64,000 nt of DNA from Syncephalastrum monosporum B8922 (Eukaryota > Mucoromycota > Mucoromycetes > Mucorales > Syncephalastraceae): NCBI GenBank assembly GCA_000697355.1, contig JNEN01000887.1, forward strand, positions 1-64,000, read 5' to 3'. Position numbers and translations under genes: made by a program. This document shows positions 1 to 9,323 of this stretch, piece after piece; the first letter of the stretch is position 1; every line of letters starts with the position of its first letter. The notes under the pieces were generated by a model that worked only from the letters and a program-made list of their open reading frames with translations, was not told where the DNA came from and made no database searches.

Positions 1-271
1 ACCTAGCTTTATCCTGGACTGTATAACGTACATAGTCCCGTTTTGGTTTTTCCTCCTTCATATGAACATCTTCATTTTTTGGCTTTTCTAATGACATTGG
101 GTAAGTCAGAGAAGAATCATTGGAGACCGCATTTCTTAAGTACTCTGTATGAGTAGCAATAGTCTCAACAATAAATTCATTCTGATCAACAATATAGTCC
201 ATGGGCTCAGGACCGCCTTTCTCATCAATAACATTCCCATGCCCATCTTCATATAGAAATATTGTACTCAT
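1..271 (-). CDS. Transposase N-terminal part, Tc1/mariner-like (partial)
   Basis: This open frame of 90 codons begins with ATG at 271 and is cut by the window edge, so only the N-terminus is visible. It starts MSTIFLYEDGHGNV, is acidic, and ends KRDYVRYTVQDKAR. From memory, that ending resembles the segment just before the helix-turn-helix region of mucoralean transposases, in which a YVRYT.QDKA motif leads into the DNA-binding domain. The DDE/D catalytic domain would lie to the left. No frame break is seen in the visible part. Whether the gene is intact cannot be judged. The family call rests on this short motif and on the terminal repeats to its right. Confidence 0.5.
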   Translation of the reverse strand, partial: MSTIFLYEDGHGNVIDEKGGPEPMDYIVDQNEFIVETIATHTEYLRNAVSNDSSLTYPMSLEKPKNEDVHMKEEKPKRDYVRYTVQDKAR

Positions 272-370
272 ATTGAATTGTAAAGTCTTGAATAAAAGAC
301 AATACCAGAAACAACTCTCAATTTATATTTTCGGGTGCCAAGAATCACTTTCATTTCTAAAAATATGACA

Positions 371-439
371 TCAACTCTGGCTGACCATTGATATCAACTC
401 TGGCTGACCATTGACATCAATTCTGGCGGACAGTGACAT
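371..439. repeat. Three tandem copies of a 23-bp unit inside the transposon end
   Basis: TCAACTCTGGCTGACCATTG recurs at 371 and 394, and a diverged copy starts at 417 with T for C and CGGACAGTG for CTGACCATTG. The spacing is exactly 23 bp. The junction of copies 1 and 2 forms the palindrome TTGATATCAA. The repeats lie between the transposase start and the predicted terminus, the usual place for transposase-binding subterminal repeats. Confidence 0.75.
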
Positions 440-480
440 TGATTTTGATTGGTCTGTGACATTACTTGTTGGAAGCACTG

Positions 481-903
481 TAGTCCTTGATACTACTTTA
501 TTTTTATTAGAAAGGCTATTTTACATGATTAGAGATATATGTTACAGCCTCAGCGGCATCCCGTGGACTATGAATCTCATCGGATGCGGTTATCTCCTCC
601 AGAATAAACAATATCCAACGCTTCCATCTATCGTTGGGTCAAGTAATAAGGCAGAAGTAGGATATATAGCAGGTGTGAATGCTCAAACAAGTGCTGCGGC
701 TGAGAATAACCGAGCATAGCTTGGTATGATATGACGTAATCGACGCAGGCTACAAATTTGATGGGCAATTATCTCCCATCTGATCAACAGCGATAATGAC
801 AACGGACAAATAAATGGAACAAAAGGGATGGTGCGGTAGCCCGCAGCACCGTTTTAATCACTCAACGAAAGCAAAAGGCGAAAGGTTAATATGATAGTGT
901 AGT
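481..903. other. Intergenic flank of the transposon
   Basis: No gene is recognised between the predicted transposon end and the cyclophilin A stop codon. A short open frame here has no ATG start and no recognisable content. The right part must hold the cyclophilin 3' untranslated region. Confidence 0.5.
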
Positions 904-1607
904 TTACAGCTGACCGCAGTTGGTGATCTTGATCTCTTTCGTGGTTCTGCCGGAGCCGGAGCCGAGGGACTCGATCTTCTTGACGATGTCCATGCCCTCA
1001 ACGACCTCACCGAAAACAACGTGCTTGCCATCCAACCAGGAGCAAGGGACGGTGGTGATGAAGAACTGGGAGCCGTTGGTGTTGGGACCAGCGTTGGCCA
1101 TGGACAGGAGACCAGGCTTCGTGTGCTTCAGAGTGAAGTTCTCGTCAGCAAATTTGTTGCCTGGAAGACGTAAAAAATAAGAGTAAAAATACGTTAGGAA
1201 ATACAGCCGTCATAATACACACGTGTACAAAGGGAATACTCTACCATAGATGGACTTGCCACCGGTGCCGTTGAAGTTGGTGAAGTCACCACCCTGAAGC
1301 ATGAAGTCAGGGATGACGCGGTGGAAGATGCTGTCCTTGTAGCCAAAGCCCTTCTCGCCAGTGCAGAGAGCACGGAAGTTCTCAGCGGTCTTGGGGACAA
1401 CGTCGGAAGCGAGCTTGAAGGTAATGCGCTGTAGACAGAATATGACGCGTCAGCAAGATACGCGCGGAATTGTATGTTTTCCTAGACTTACGCCAGCGGG
1501 CTGACCATTGATGGCGACGTCAAAGTAGGTCTGTTAAAGCGTAGGAAAGTTAGTATGGCCACGATATTTTCCACCACAGCAGCCATGGGTTCTACCTTAA
1601 CGGACAT
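904..1607 (-). CDS. Cyclophilin A, peptidyl-prolyl cis-trans isomerase
   Basis: Cytosolic prolyl isomerase of the single-domain cyclophilin family, the ciclosporin target. The exons are complement(904..1160, 1245..1428, 1492..1530, 1596..1607), giving 163 residues, the usual size. The product begins [19 protein letters not shown]. It contains the core [17 protein letters not shown] with the catalytic Arg and the substrate-pocket Phe and Gln. It also has [16 protein letters not shown] and the ciclosporin-binding Trp in [14 protein letters not shown]. The first exon is only 12 nt (four codons), so a simple ORF scan misses the start. All splice sites are GT-AG and the phases agree. It lies upstream of, and on the same strand as, the transposon end. 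There is no sign of decay. Confidence 0.96.
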
Positions 1608-2273
1608 GATTGTGTGTATGAGAGAAAGAAGTGGAGAAAAAACTTTTTTCGTTGCTGTCTGGATTTTATTTGCTGTCGCGTCTTACTTCCATATTTGTCA
1701 GACTTGTCCCACCTCAAATTAGCCTTGAGCATCTATTGGGCACTCACTCAAAAAGAAGAGAAACAGAACATTTTCACCCTCATCTCAGCCAAGTCCGTAC
1801 ATTTCAAACAGACATCTTCTGTTCTCTATAATGTGTAGGCAGCTGTCATGTCGTTACGAAGATATGTTATGAATTTCAGACTCCTTAGTCTGACGTAATG
1901 ATACATGAACGTTTGCATAGTGTCTCAGCACAGAATAACACCCTACCGAGTGTCTTAATTTAGCATCAGCGGATCGGTGTGTCGTATGGAAACCAGTACT
2001 TTGGTGGAAGTCCGCTTGGGCAAACCTTAGATTTCAACATTCTCTGATGCAGATGGTTTGCCGTTCGCAAGACATTGAAGTATCTCAGCACTTGGGATTA
2101 TCGCATACTTCTCAGTCTTTTATGATACCACAAAGACATATTAGATGTGTTCTCATAATACAGTCCAACTTTCATGTAAAGCACGCGTCACCGTGTCTAC
2201 CGTGCGCAATATTGTGTATGCGAATTCAGCTGTGTGCATTGTCGGTCTCACTTCTTATTTTCTGCCGCGTACA
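1608..2273. other. Intergenic: promoter of cyclophilin A and 3' flank of the HAD gene
   Basis: No protein-coding or RNA gene was recognised. The stretch just upstream of the cyclophilin ATG is T-rich on the plus strand, so its leader is A-rich. Confidence 0.4.
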
Positions 2274-3418
2274 TCATTTGTTTTGAGCCAAAACATCGTT
2301 GATGGCTTCCACGACGGATTCAAAAACGTGTAATCCATCGTCTTTATGACTATCTTCGTCGCCAGGGCGGTATTTGCCTGTGCGTACTGATCGATGAAGG
2401 GAACAAGTGAGATTCATAATTATTCTTGTTTCCGGGCTTACCTAAAAAGCGATGCAAGCCCAGCTCTATAGCCCCTCCCCCTAGATCATTGTTAATGTCG
2501 TCTCCAATGATAGCCACGTTGCGAGGTGTATCTTGCATGCCGCTGACATGGCAAGAAGTAGGTTAATAAGCTTTTTGGCTGAAAGTCGCCAACTGCACAT
2601 ACATTTGGGCCAAAGCGAGTTGGAAAAAGCTCTTGGTTGGTTTTCCCACGACAGTCGACTGGACACCAGCAGCGTACTCGAGCGCTTCGACAAAACCGCC
2701 TGGACCCATAGAAAGCTCTTCGTCTACATCAGCAAAGTACTTGGCTTTATGTACCGCGATAAGCGGGCGAGTCTTATCCTCAATCAAGAGCCGGAAAGCC
2801 TTGTTCATCTGTATAGAAAGCAAAGGTGAGCTTCTGCACCCGTGCCTTCAACGGATATTACATGAGCGTAATTAAACTTGGAGGGCGCTAACCCGACTAC
2901 GACCGCGTTCGGGTCTGACGTGTCAAGGCCTTTAAATTCATCCATTGCAGCATCCTCCATAAGAAGAAAAGGTCTGCCAAAGCAATAAGAAGACTGATTA
3001 GAGAGAATAACGGGAGCTTGAATACCTAAGTTTCTGAGAGGCAACCTTGTCGCGGCATGCTGATAAGGACGTGAAGATCTATATTCATGTTTGTGCTGTT
3101 AACAGACATTGCTACAGCAATACTCCCACATAATATTTTCGCGCTACAACCTCGTGTTCTTGAACTTCAAACCCCATCTTGTTAAGTTTTTCAACGAGAC
3201 GCTGAGACGAGACTTTGGTGGTGTTGGTGGCAAAGCTTATCGAATAACAAGTGAACATGTTGTCTTTGTGCGGCATGATGTAAATTGCATACATACCGAA
3301 ATGGCAGATTACTAGCCCTCAGCTTGCGAATTGCCTCGACAGCGCCGGGAATGGCTTTAGAGTCGATGTGGATTGTGCCACTGAGGTCAATGAGCAGTCC
3401 TTTGATGTTGCTTGTCAT
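2274..3418 (-). CDS. HAD-superfamily hydrolase, HDHD2-like
   Basis: Predicted phosphatase-like protein of HAD subfamily IIA, closest in my reading to animal HDHD2. Motif I is [19 protein letters not shown], where Ser takes the place of the second Asp; this is normal for HDHD2. The exons continue with [19 protein letters not shown], then [28 protein letters not shown] and [10 protein letters not shown] with the motif III Lys. Next comes the metal-binding motif [15 protein letters not shown], and the end is [16 protein letters not shown]... with stop at 2274. Several short introns interrupt it. I chose the ATG at 3418 because HDHD2 proteins start just before motif I. An in-frame start up to 25 codons upstream is possible. 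The physiological substrate is unknown. Confidence 0.88.
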
Positions 3419-6400
3419 TTGGGAACAGAACGCGCTCTTGCCGGTCGGGCTTTGATTGGCATGATTTTCATCTCTGCGGCGAATTTCAGTCACTATGCTA
3501 CCCAGTACATACTGCGCCTGTCATTGCTCCATTATTCTGTCCTGTGCACCCAGAATACATAGCAACCTGTTGTCCAGTAGCTATATGAGCCGATACTCGT
3601 ATACATGTATCACTGCAATAATCTAATGTCAGTCATGGGGTAGACAAGCCCGGTTATGCTGACAGTTCTCCGTTTTTTTTATTCCATGACTATAAAAAAA
3701 ACCCTATTTCATTACACTGCGAGAAAGTGCTACGTGTCGGATAATGATGTTTTTGGCGACGACTATTTGTGTTCACGTGTTATTCGTACCTTTGTGCCAG
3801 GCTCGGAACAAGCGGAACATCACTGTAGACGCCCAAACCCATAGATTTTTGAGGCAAACAATAGTAACGAGTCTTTGCAAAATGCAAAATTGCTTATATC
3901 AAGTATCTGACGCACACTATCCAGCGTAAGAGACAGTTGCTGATCTTTTGGCGCGCAGTCACGCACTGATAATGCCTCTTATAAAAAAGTACGCCAAACC
4001 GCCTCCTTACATTCGTTGTACACACTTTCATCACCACCAGAGCATCACGTCTCCGTGTCGGCATCCGCGACTCCTCCGTTCCGGCATCTGCATCTCAGTA
4101 GTTGTAGGAAAAACTTGTGCGCACTGCAAATATATACTTCTGCAATGCAATAAATTGAACGGCGCGTCGCTAAGATGATAAACCGAGTCAGGTCTTCCAC
4201 ATACTAGTTTTAAAGACAAAAGCGTTCAAATGATGCGCGTTATGATGTCGAATATCAGAACATGCTGCCACCATTTTTGTACTTCTGAGACTGCACACGG
4301 AATCCCTGCAGTGTCTGTAAGGTTGGAGGAAAGTAACGGATTACTGCTTGTGTACACGTGGCCGAATAAGGTAGGTTGATCGAGGGCGCTCAAGCTAAAT
4401 ATGAGCAGCCTCCCATGACTCATGACGTCTGTTGAACAGGGCGTCTGGAACCTGAGCAGAATTGCTGCCATACATGACACGGGTGACCGGACCGCCATCA
4501 TGCTTGTGCTCGTGCGCGCGCGCGCGGGCAGAAGAATGGTGGTTCCATCGTTACAAAACAAAACAGTCAACCATTTCCGGGCGCCCACCGGAGCAACGGA
4601 GATGATTTCAAGACCTCTGTGCTTCCCTACTCGGGATGGCCGTATCCATCCTATTGGTCCAGCTTCGCCGGCGCTTTGCTGCTCACTGCTACTCATAACA
4701 GTGCTTTTCATGCAGATGCGATAATAGCAAGATGGCACTGCCAAACAAGAAAAATTATCGATGATGTGGAACGGACAACTACTGCGCGTAGCCGAGCTAC
4801 CCCGTTGTATTCACCGCACGTCGAAGATGTAAGCGCTGGCTCGATGCATACTATATTGCAGGGTTAATAAGTCCTGTTGTCCAGGTGACTAAAGGTAAAT
4901 CAGCGTAAGATTACCGGAAGTTGCATTAGCAGCAAATCAGGAAAGGTAAGCCCCTTATTCTTTGTTTTCCGTATGCATCTCTTCAGCGCACTGATGCCCC
5001 CGCGCCGGCGGACGTGAGCCGTAACGCGTATATATAAGCTTCACTTACAGGTATCAACTGTCTATTAGTCCGCTCAATAAAAACAAGTTTTTGATATTGT
5101 ATATATGCACAGATACAGTAGAAGGGCGGAAGACGGTGGCCCCATGAGCATACACTCGCCACGTTACGGAAAAGCAATGTGCGACATGAGCTGACTTTTT
5201 CCTCACAACAAGGAGGAATTGAGATCTTTTCAGCAAAGGGGTACGTTGCAAAAACCCAAAATAAGGCATGCCTCACACGGCTTGCAGACGTTGGTTGCAA
5301 CTTTTTACCACCACAAGCAAGTTCATAAATTTTAAGGAGGCGACGAACCCAGAAACTGCAGCCGCAAACGGAGCGGTCCGAGCCATCCGCGTCTATTTTA
5401 CCAGGTGCGATCTGGAGCAATGGACGTATAACGAGACGAATGAGAAACACAAGGCCAACCCTGTGTATGCTCGTCGTCCCTTCTGCATCTTTTCTCATCG
5501 CCTGCAAGTTTTTGATTTCTCTCTGTCTCGTGTGGATCCAGTCGTAATCGTAGCACCTGTGTAGCGTTACCTTCAGTTGAGTAATCGTGTAGATACTCCT
5601 CGGAAGTCCGGTTAGAATGATCGTGAGTACATTGCTTCTAGCAAGAAAAATTTGATATGCTGGACTATAGGCTCCGCTGAAAGACCAAGGATAGTGTCTC
5701 TGATCATATCTAGCACAGTGGAACGCATGTCACGGCCAAAAGCAGCAGCTCCGAGCGAGCGCGTGTTCGCAGAACGGAGGAAATGGTGGTACAAAAGGTC
5801 TGTGTGTCAGCGCGTACAAAGAGTACACCTTGCCTTTTCCATACCATAGTGTTATTCTTCGTCCAGCAACGGTCTTGTTTTCCCGTGCTCCCTGCGGCAC
5901 TTGCTCATTCTGACCTTGGCTATAAAGAAGACGTAGAACATGAAATCTGGGAGACTAAAAGACGAGCATGGATCGCACGTACGCAGGGGTTACGAGATCA
6001 TGGCTTATTGGCGGGACGATCTGATGTGATTTGGTACCAGCCAGAATGACTGGGAGTGAACTATTAGTTACGCGCACGAAAGGGATAACAACAGGAACGA
6101 TCCCCTTATTTTTTGTTACTTTCCTCATGAACGACGATGACGGAGAAGAACTGCAGGTGAAGAAGGATGCGGTTGCATACAGCATACATGCGTAGCTCTA
6201 TTTCACCGGCCACACCGCTCCGGCTCCTGAAAACTCGGCCCATGAGGACGGATGTCTGGATGGGTGGCCGGATGGGCGGCCGGACGGAACAGGGATTTCC
6301 TTGAAGACGCATCAATTTCCTAGGCATCTGCGGGTAATCAAGATAGAGACATAGTTTGGGTCATACGTTATTATTTTGAACAGATGACATTTTTGGTACT

Positions 6401-7712
6401 CGTGTTTGCATCTCTCTGATCACTCAGTTAGCGGTCGCTTGCTTCGGCACTAAGAGAAACTCGAGCGTTGCACATAAAAGTTTCTTTCGTCTCACTCTTA
6501 TAAACGCTCTAAAACGGTGCTGCATGTGTCCGTGTGTCCCCAAGTATCATTTCGTGTTTAGGACAAAGTATCAGGTTACACCGACCGACCAGCAAGCAAA
6601 CGAGAGTGCGAACAGAGCAAGAACTTCTCATTGAGAACAGACGCAAACTGTGCTACTCTAAAACGGGTGCCCTCTGTTAGCGAGACGCTTCCGGGGGCTG
6701 ATAGTACGCAGAAACACAAAGCCGTGTTTGTTTGTGCGCACACAGCACAACAGGCATCCGATGGCGCGCGTTTAGTGTATACAGTTGCGCGTGTGTGGTC
6801 CGTCGTGCGTGTCCCCGTCCACCGGAAGTGGAGATGTATAAAAAAAGGGTCCGAGCGGCTTACGCTGCCCCCACCCCCGTCCACTGATAGTGTATGCATC
6901 ATTCATACATGGCGACAGGTGGAGGAAGCATGGTCACGGCGACTACAACGGCGATTGCCGGGGGCTCATGAGTGCGGGATTTCGAGAGGACCAGTAATTG
7001 TGGACAAAATCGTACAGTGTGCACGAGATTTGGTGACACCAGTCATCATCGGATCGGCAATGATTCCTTTTCCAGCCGGGGGGGAGGTAAAGAAAAGCTC
7101 GCCCGCCCCTTCACATAAGGACCCCCAGCCTATTCCTCCCTTTTCGACGACTCCTCCACAGACAACGCAGCAAAACAACAGAGAAAGTGAGGGACAAGGC
7201 GCCAAAGCTCCCTTTTTTTTTTGAACGCAGAAGCCTTCAGAGAGAAAGAGGGGTGTGGCGCAGGGCCGGAAGGCGGGCAAGCACAACAACACATCACCAC
7301 GCACAACTTACGGCACACAGCAGTTTTTCTCAACCCAAATGCATATGTAACTCATTTGGAGTGTGTGTATGATGGGCGGCCGAAAAAGCCGAACCCCCTC
7401 CTCTTCAGGAAACCGCACACGACCTTTCCGGAGCGCCATCCCTGCTCCCTCTTTTGTTTAATCTCTCCCCTCTCTCTTTTGTCTCTTTCCTTTCATCTCT
7501 CTTTCACTCACTTTTTCTTCTTGCACTTCCGTCAATCGCTTGACTTTTTCTTTCTCTTTTTCTTTCTCTTCTCTTTTTGTCCCTTTGACAACGGCTCTCT
7601 TGCCCGCTTTCCTCCGGCCCGGTCTTCCCCTTTTATTTCTGCTTGTTTGTCTCTGTCTCTGTCTCAATTCCTTTACTCCCCTTCCCTAGTTTACTTGCTG
7701 TGACAAATCGCA
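3419..7712. other. 4.3-kb gene-free region upstream of the Zn2Cys6 factor
   Basis: Nothing here could be supported as a gene on either strand. The longer open frames (for example 4226-4744 and 4983-5507, both minus) have no recognisable domains. The region contains a (CG)n run near 4512-4527 and a local GGATGGGTGGCC/GGATGGGCGGCC duplication near 6258-6280. From about 7440 to 7690 there is a strong pyrimidine-rich tract on the plus strand, which probably forms the 5' leader of the transcription factor gene. An extended regulatory region is the likely content. Confidence 0.5.
7440..7690 (+). promoter_or_regulatory. Pyrimidine-rich promoter/leader tract
   Basis: The plus strand is almost continuously C and T with repeated TCTCTT, TTTCTC and CTTTTTCTT units, ending about 20 nt before the ATG at 7713. 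CT-rich tracts of this kind flank transcription starts of highly expressed fungal genes. Its function here is inferred from position only. Confidence 0.45.
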
Positions 7713-8687
7713 ATGACAAGTATGGACATAGCTAGCGTACCTGTTGACAAGGCTCGCCGTAAGCGTCTTAAGGTCGTCAGTGCTTGCGGCGAATGCCGTC
7801 GGAAGAAGACAAAGTGCAACGGCGAAAAGCCGTGCACTGGCTGCGTCAAAGCCAAGGTCGAATGTAAGTACGCGACCTCGCTCAAGACCAAATCCATGGT
7901 ACCTGCTGCTTCCTCGTTGTCAACTGCTGCGGCTGCGGCAACTGCGACTTCCGGTAACCATGGTACGGCTTTCCGGCCCCATCAGAAACATCATCATCCG
8001 GACGACCATTCTTCTGTCTCGCAGCGCGCGGTTTCGGTCGAGGCAATCGAAGACCGATTGACCGTGATTGAAGACATTTTGCGTGCGTTGCTCAAAAATA
8101 AGCATCAGGGCGCGTCACTTCCCGTATTCGGATCTTCAGAAGCAGCCCATTCCGGCGCGTCATGCGGGGACAACAGTGGTGTGTATCACCCGCGCGCCGT
8201 TCATGCCTCCCATGCCCATAATTGGCACACAACACGCTTTGGCGCCGCCGCCGGCGCACCACCATCGCAGTCCGTTGCATCTGCTTCTGATGCGCCTATC
8301 GCACCTACTCCCCGCCGTCCCACCTCTGCTTGGTCTTTGCCCGGCTCACCGCCTTCCTCTTCGTCTGCTTTCCACTTGCCTCCGCTTCAAAATCATTCCA
8401 TGCAGCAGCCTGCGCCTTACCATCACCATCACCAGCAACAACAGCACCAGCAACAACAGCAGCAGCCACCACTTACGACCTCATCTTCTACGTCATCCTC
8501 TTGCTCTTCACTGTCGTCTTCATCGTCGACAAACACTTCCTGGTCCGCTGGTCCCGCGATCCGCAATTTGCTCAACGACGACCCAGCCACTACTTTGCCG
8601 ACGCCACCTCTTACAGCCACGTTCAAGCTTCCTGACCCAGCAGCACGCCGTCACTCCCCTTACGATTACTTGTCCACCACCTCCTAA
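7713..8687 (+). CDS. Zn(II)2Cys6 transcription factor
   Basis: Single-exon gene of 324 residues. Residues about 25-52 form a perfect fungal binuclear zinc cluster, C-x2-C-x6-C-x5-C-x2-C-x6-C, in CGECRRKKTKCNGEKPC and then TGCVKAKVEC. It is preceded by a basic RRKRLK stretch. A short helical segment around 110-130 (EAIEDRLTVIEDILRALLKN) fits the dimerisation or linker element that follows many such clusters. The rest is low complexity: His-, Gln-, Pro- and Ser-rich, with a Gln/His block near 235-252 and long Ser runs. There is no fungal-specific middle homology domain, so it is a short family member. It is probably a nuclear sequence-specific regulator; the targets are unknown. A large gene-free region lies upstream. 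Confidence 0.92.
   Translation: MTSMDIASVPVDKARRKRLKVVSACGECRRKKTKCNGEKPCTGCVKAKVECKYATSLKTKSMVPAASSLSTAAAAATATSGNHGTAFRPHQKHHHPDDHSSVSQRAVSVEAIEDRLTVIEDILRALLKNKHQGASLPVFGSSEAAHSGASCGDNSGVYHPRAVHASHAHNWHTTRFGAAAGAPPSQSVASASDAPIAPTPRRPTSAWSLPGSPPSSSSAFHLPPLQNHSMQQPAPYHHHHQQQQHQQQQQQPPLTTSSSTSSSCSSLSSSSSTNTSWSAGPAIRNLLNDDPATTLPTPPLTATFKLPDPAARRHSPYDYLSTTS
8419..8470 (+). repeat. CAC/CAG/CAA repeat coding His/Gln
   Basis: A trinucleotide-rich tract in the Zn2Cys6 gene encodes alternating His and Gln runs. Mixed CAG and CAA codons suggest selection for glutamine or a stabilised repeat. Confidence 0.8.
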
Positions 8688-9323
8688 GTACAGACCATGA
8701 TGTGCTGGTTTCCACGTCGTTCTGTCTTTTCTATCATTTTTGTTCTTTTTTAATCATCTTTTTTCTATATTAATCATATACCCTACCAGCTAAATATATC
8801 CTCTTATACCTCTCATTGTTTGCATGGTCTTGGGTTTAGTTTGAATTGGACGAATAGAGACAAAAGGGAGAAAATGGGCAACGCTCTTATTCTATACATG
8901 GAAGATGCAAGGCGGAGAGAAGATAACGCACGGGTACACAACAGCTATTGCAGGTGGTTTCGCTTACCCAACTGGAACAGCGAGGGGAGAGGCCCAGCAG
9001 GTGACTTGAATCCAAAACAAGAAGACGGATGCATGCCGTTTATTTCAAAGTGCGTTTATGGTTACAGCACAGCACCAGCACAGCACAGCACAGCACAAAC
9101 TCTGTGCGTAGGTGATGTGGAGACTGATCAGGGGAGAATCACAGATCACAGTGTGCCTTTTCGTGAGCGGGTGTCAAGTGGCTTTCATGGACATGATTAA
9201 CGGTCACAAATTCTTGGAGGACCAAAAGCGAGTGCGGGCTTGTTGGTCGTACGTCTGTGTAGCACTACCTCCACCATTTTTACACCACACTACCACGCTT
9301 ATTACTAGACTTATCCTACTACC
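8688..9323. other. Intergenic with a CACAG pentanucleotide repeat
   Basis: No gene is recognised between the Zn2Cys6 stop and the UTP6 start. The stretch 9064-9098 is a degenerate (CACAG/CAGCA)n microsatellite. Just before the UTP6 ATG there is a CACCACACTACCACG stretch. Confidence 0.5.

Larger units (their letters stand above)
1..480 (-). mobile_element. Right end of a Tc1/mariner (IS630)-like transposon, truncated by the window edge
   Basis: A leftward transposase-like reading frame starts at 271 and runs off the left edge. To its right lie three direct copies of a 23-bp unit (371, 394, 417). Beyond them is GCACTG followed by TA at 481-482. Read inward on the minus strand this is TA-CAGTGC..., the terminal form usual for Tc1/mariner elements, which insert at TA. 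The gene position, internal repeats and terminus agree, so I place the element boundary at 480/481. The left end is outside the window, so the matching inverted repeat and the TA duplication cannot be checked here. Confidence 0.55.

Noticed and set aside
4226..4744. Leftward open frame of 172 codons in the large gene-free region
   Set aside because: No recognisable domain, erratic composition and overlapping open frames on the other strand; most likely chance.
4983..5507. Leftward open frame of 174 codons
   Set aside because: No domain, no paralogue in the window, and the sequence looks random in both strands.
6421..6480. Possible U6 snRNA (TTGCTTCGGCAC stretch)
   Set aside because: Only a short resemblance to the U6 5' hairpin; the ACAGAGA box and downstream stem are missing.
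6631..7224. Rightward 197-codon frame
   Set aside because: No domain or codon pattern of a gene; it overlaps an equally long frame on the opposite strand.
7221..7703. Rightward 160-codon frame upstream of the Zn2Cys6 gene
   Set aside because: It is a translation of the CT-rich tract (Phe, Leu, Ser runs) with no protein-like content.
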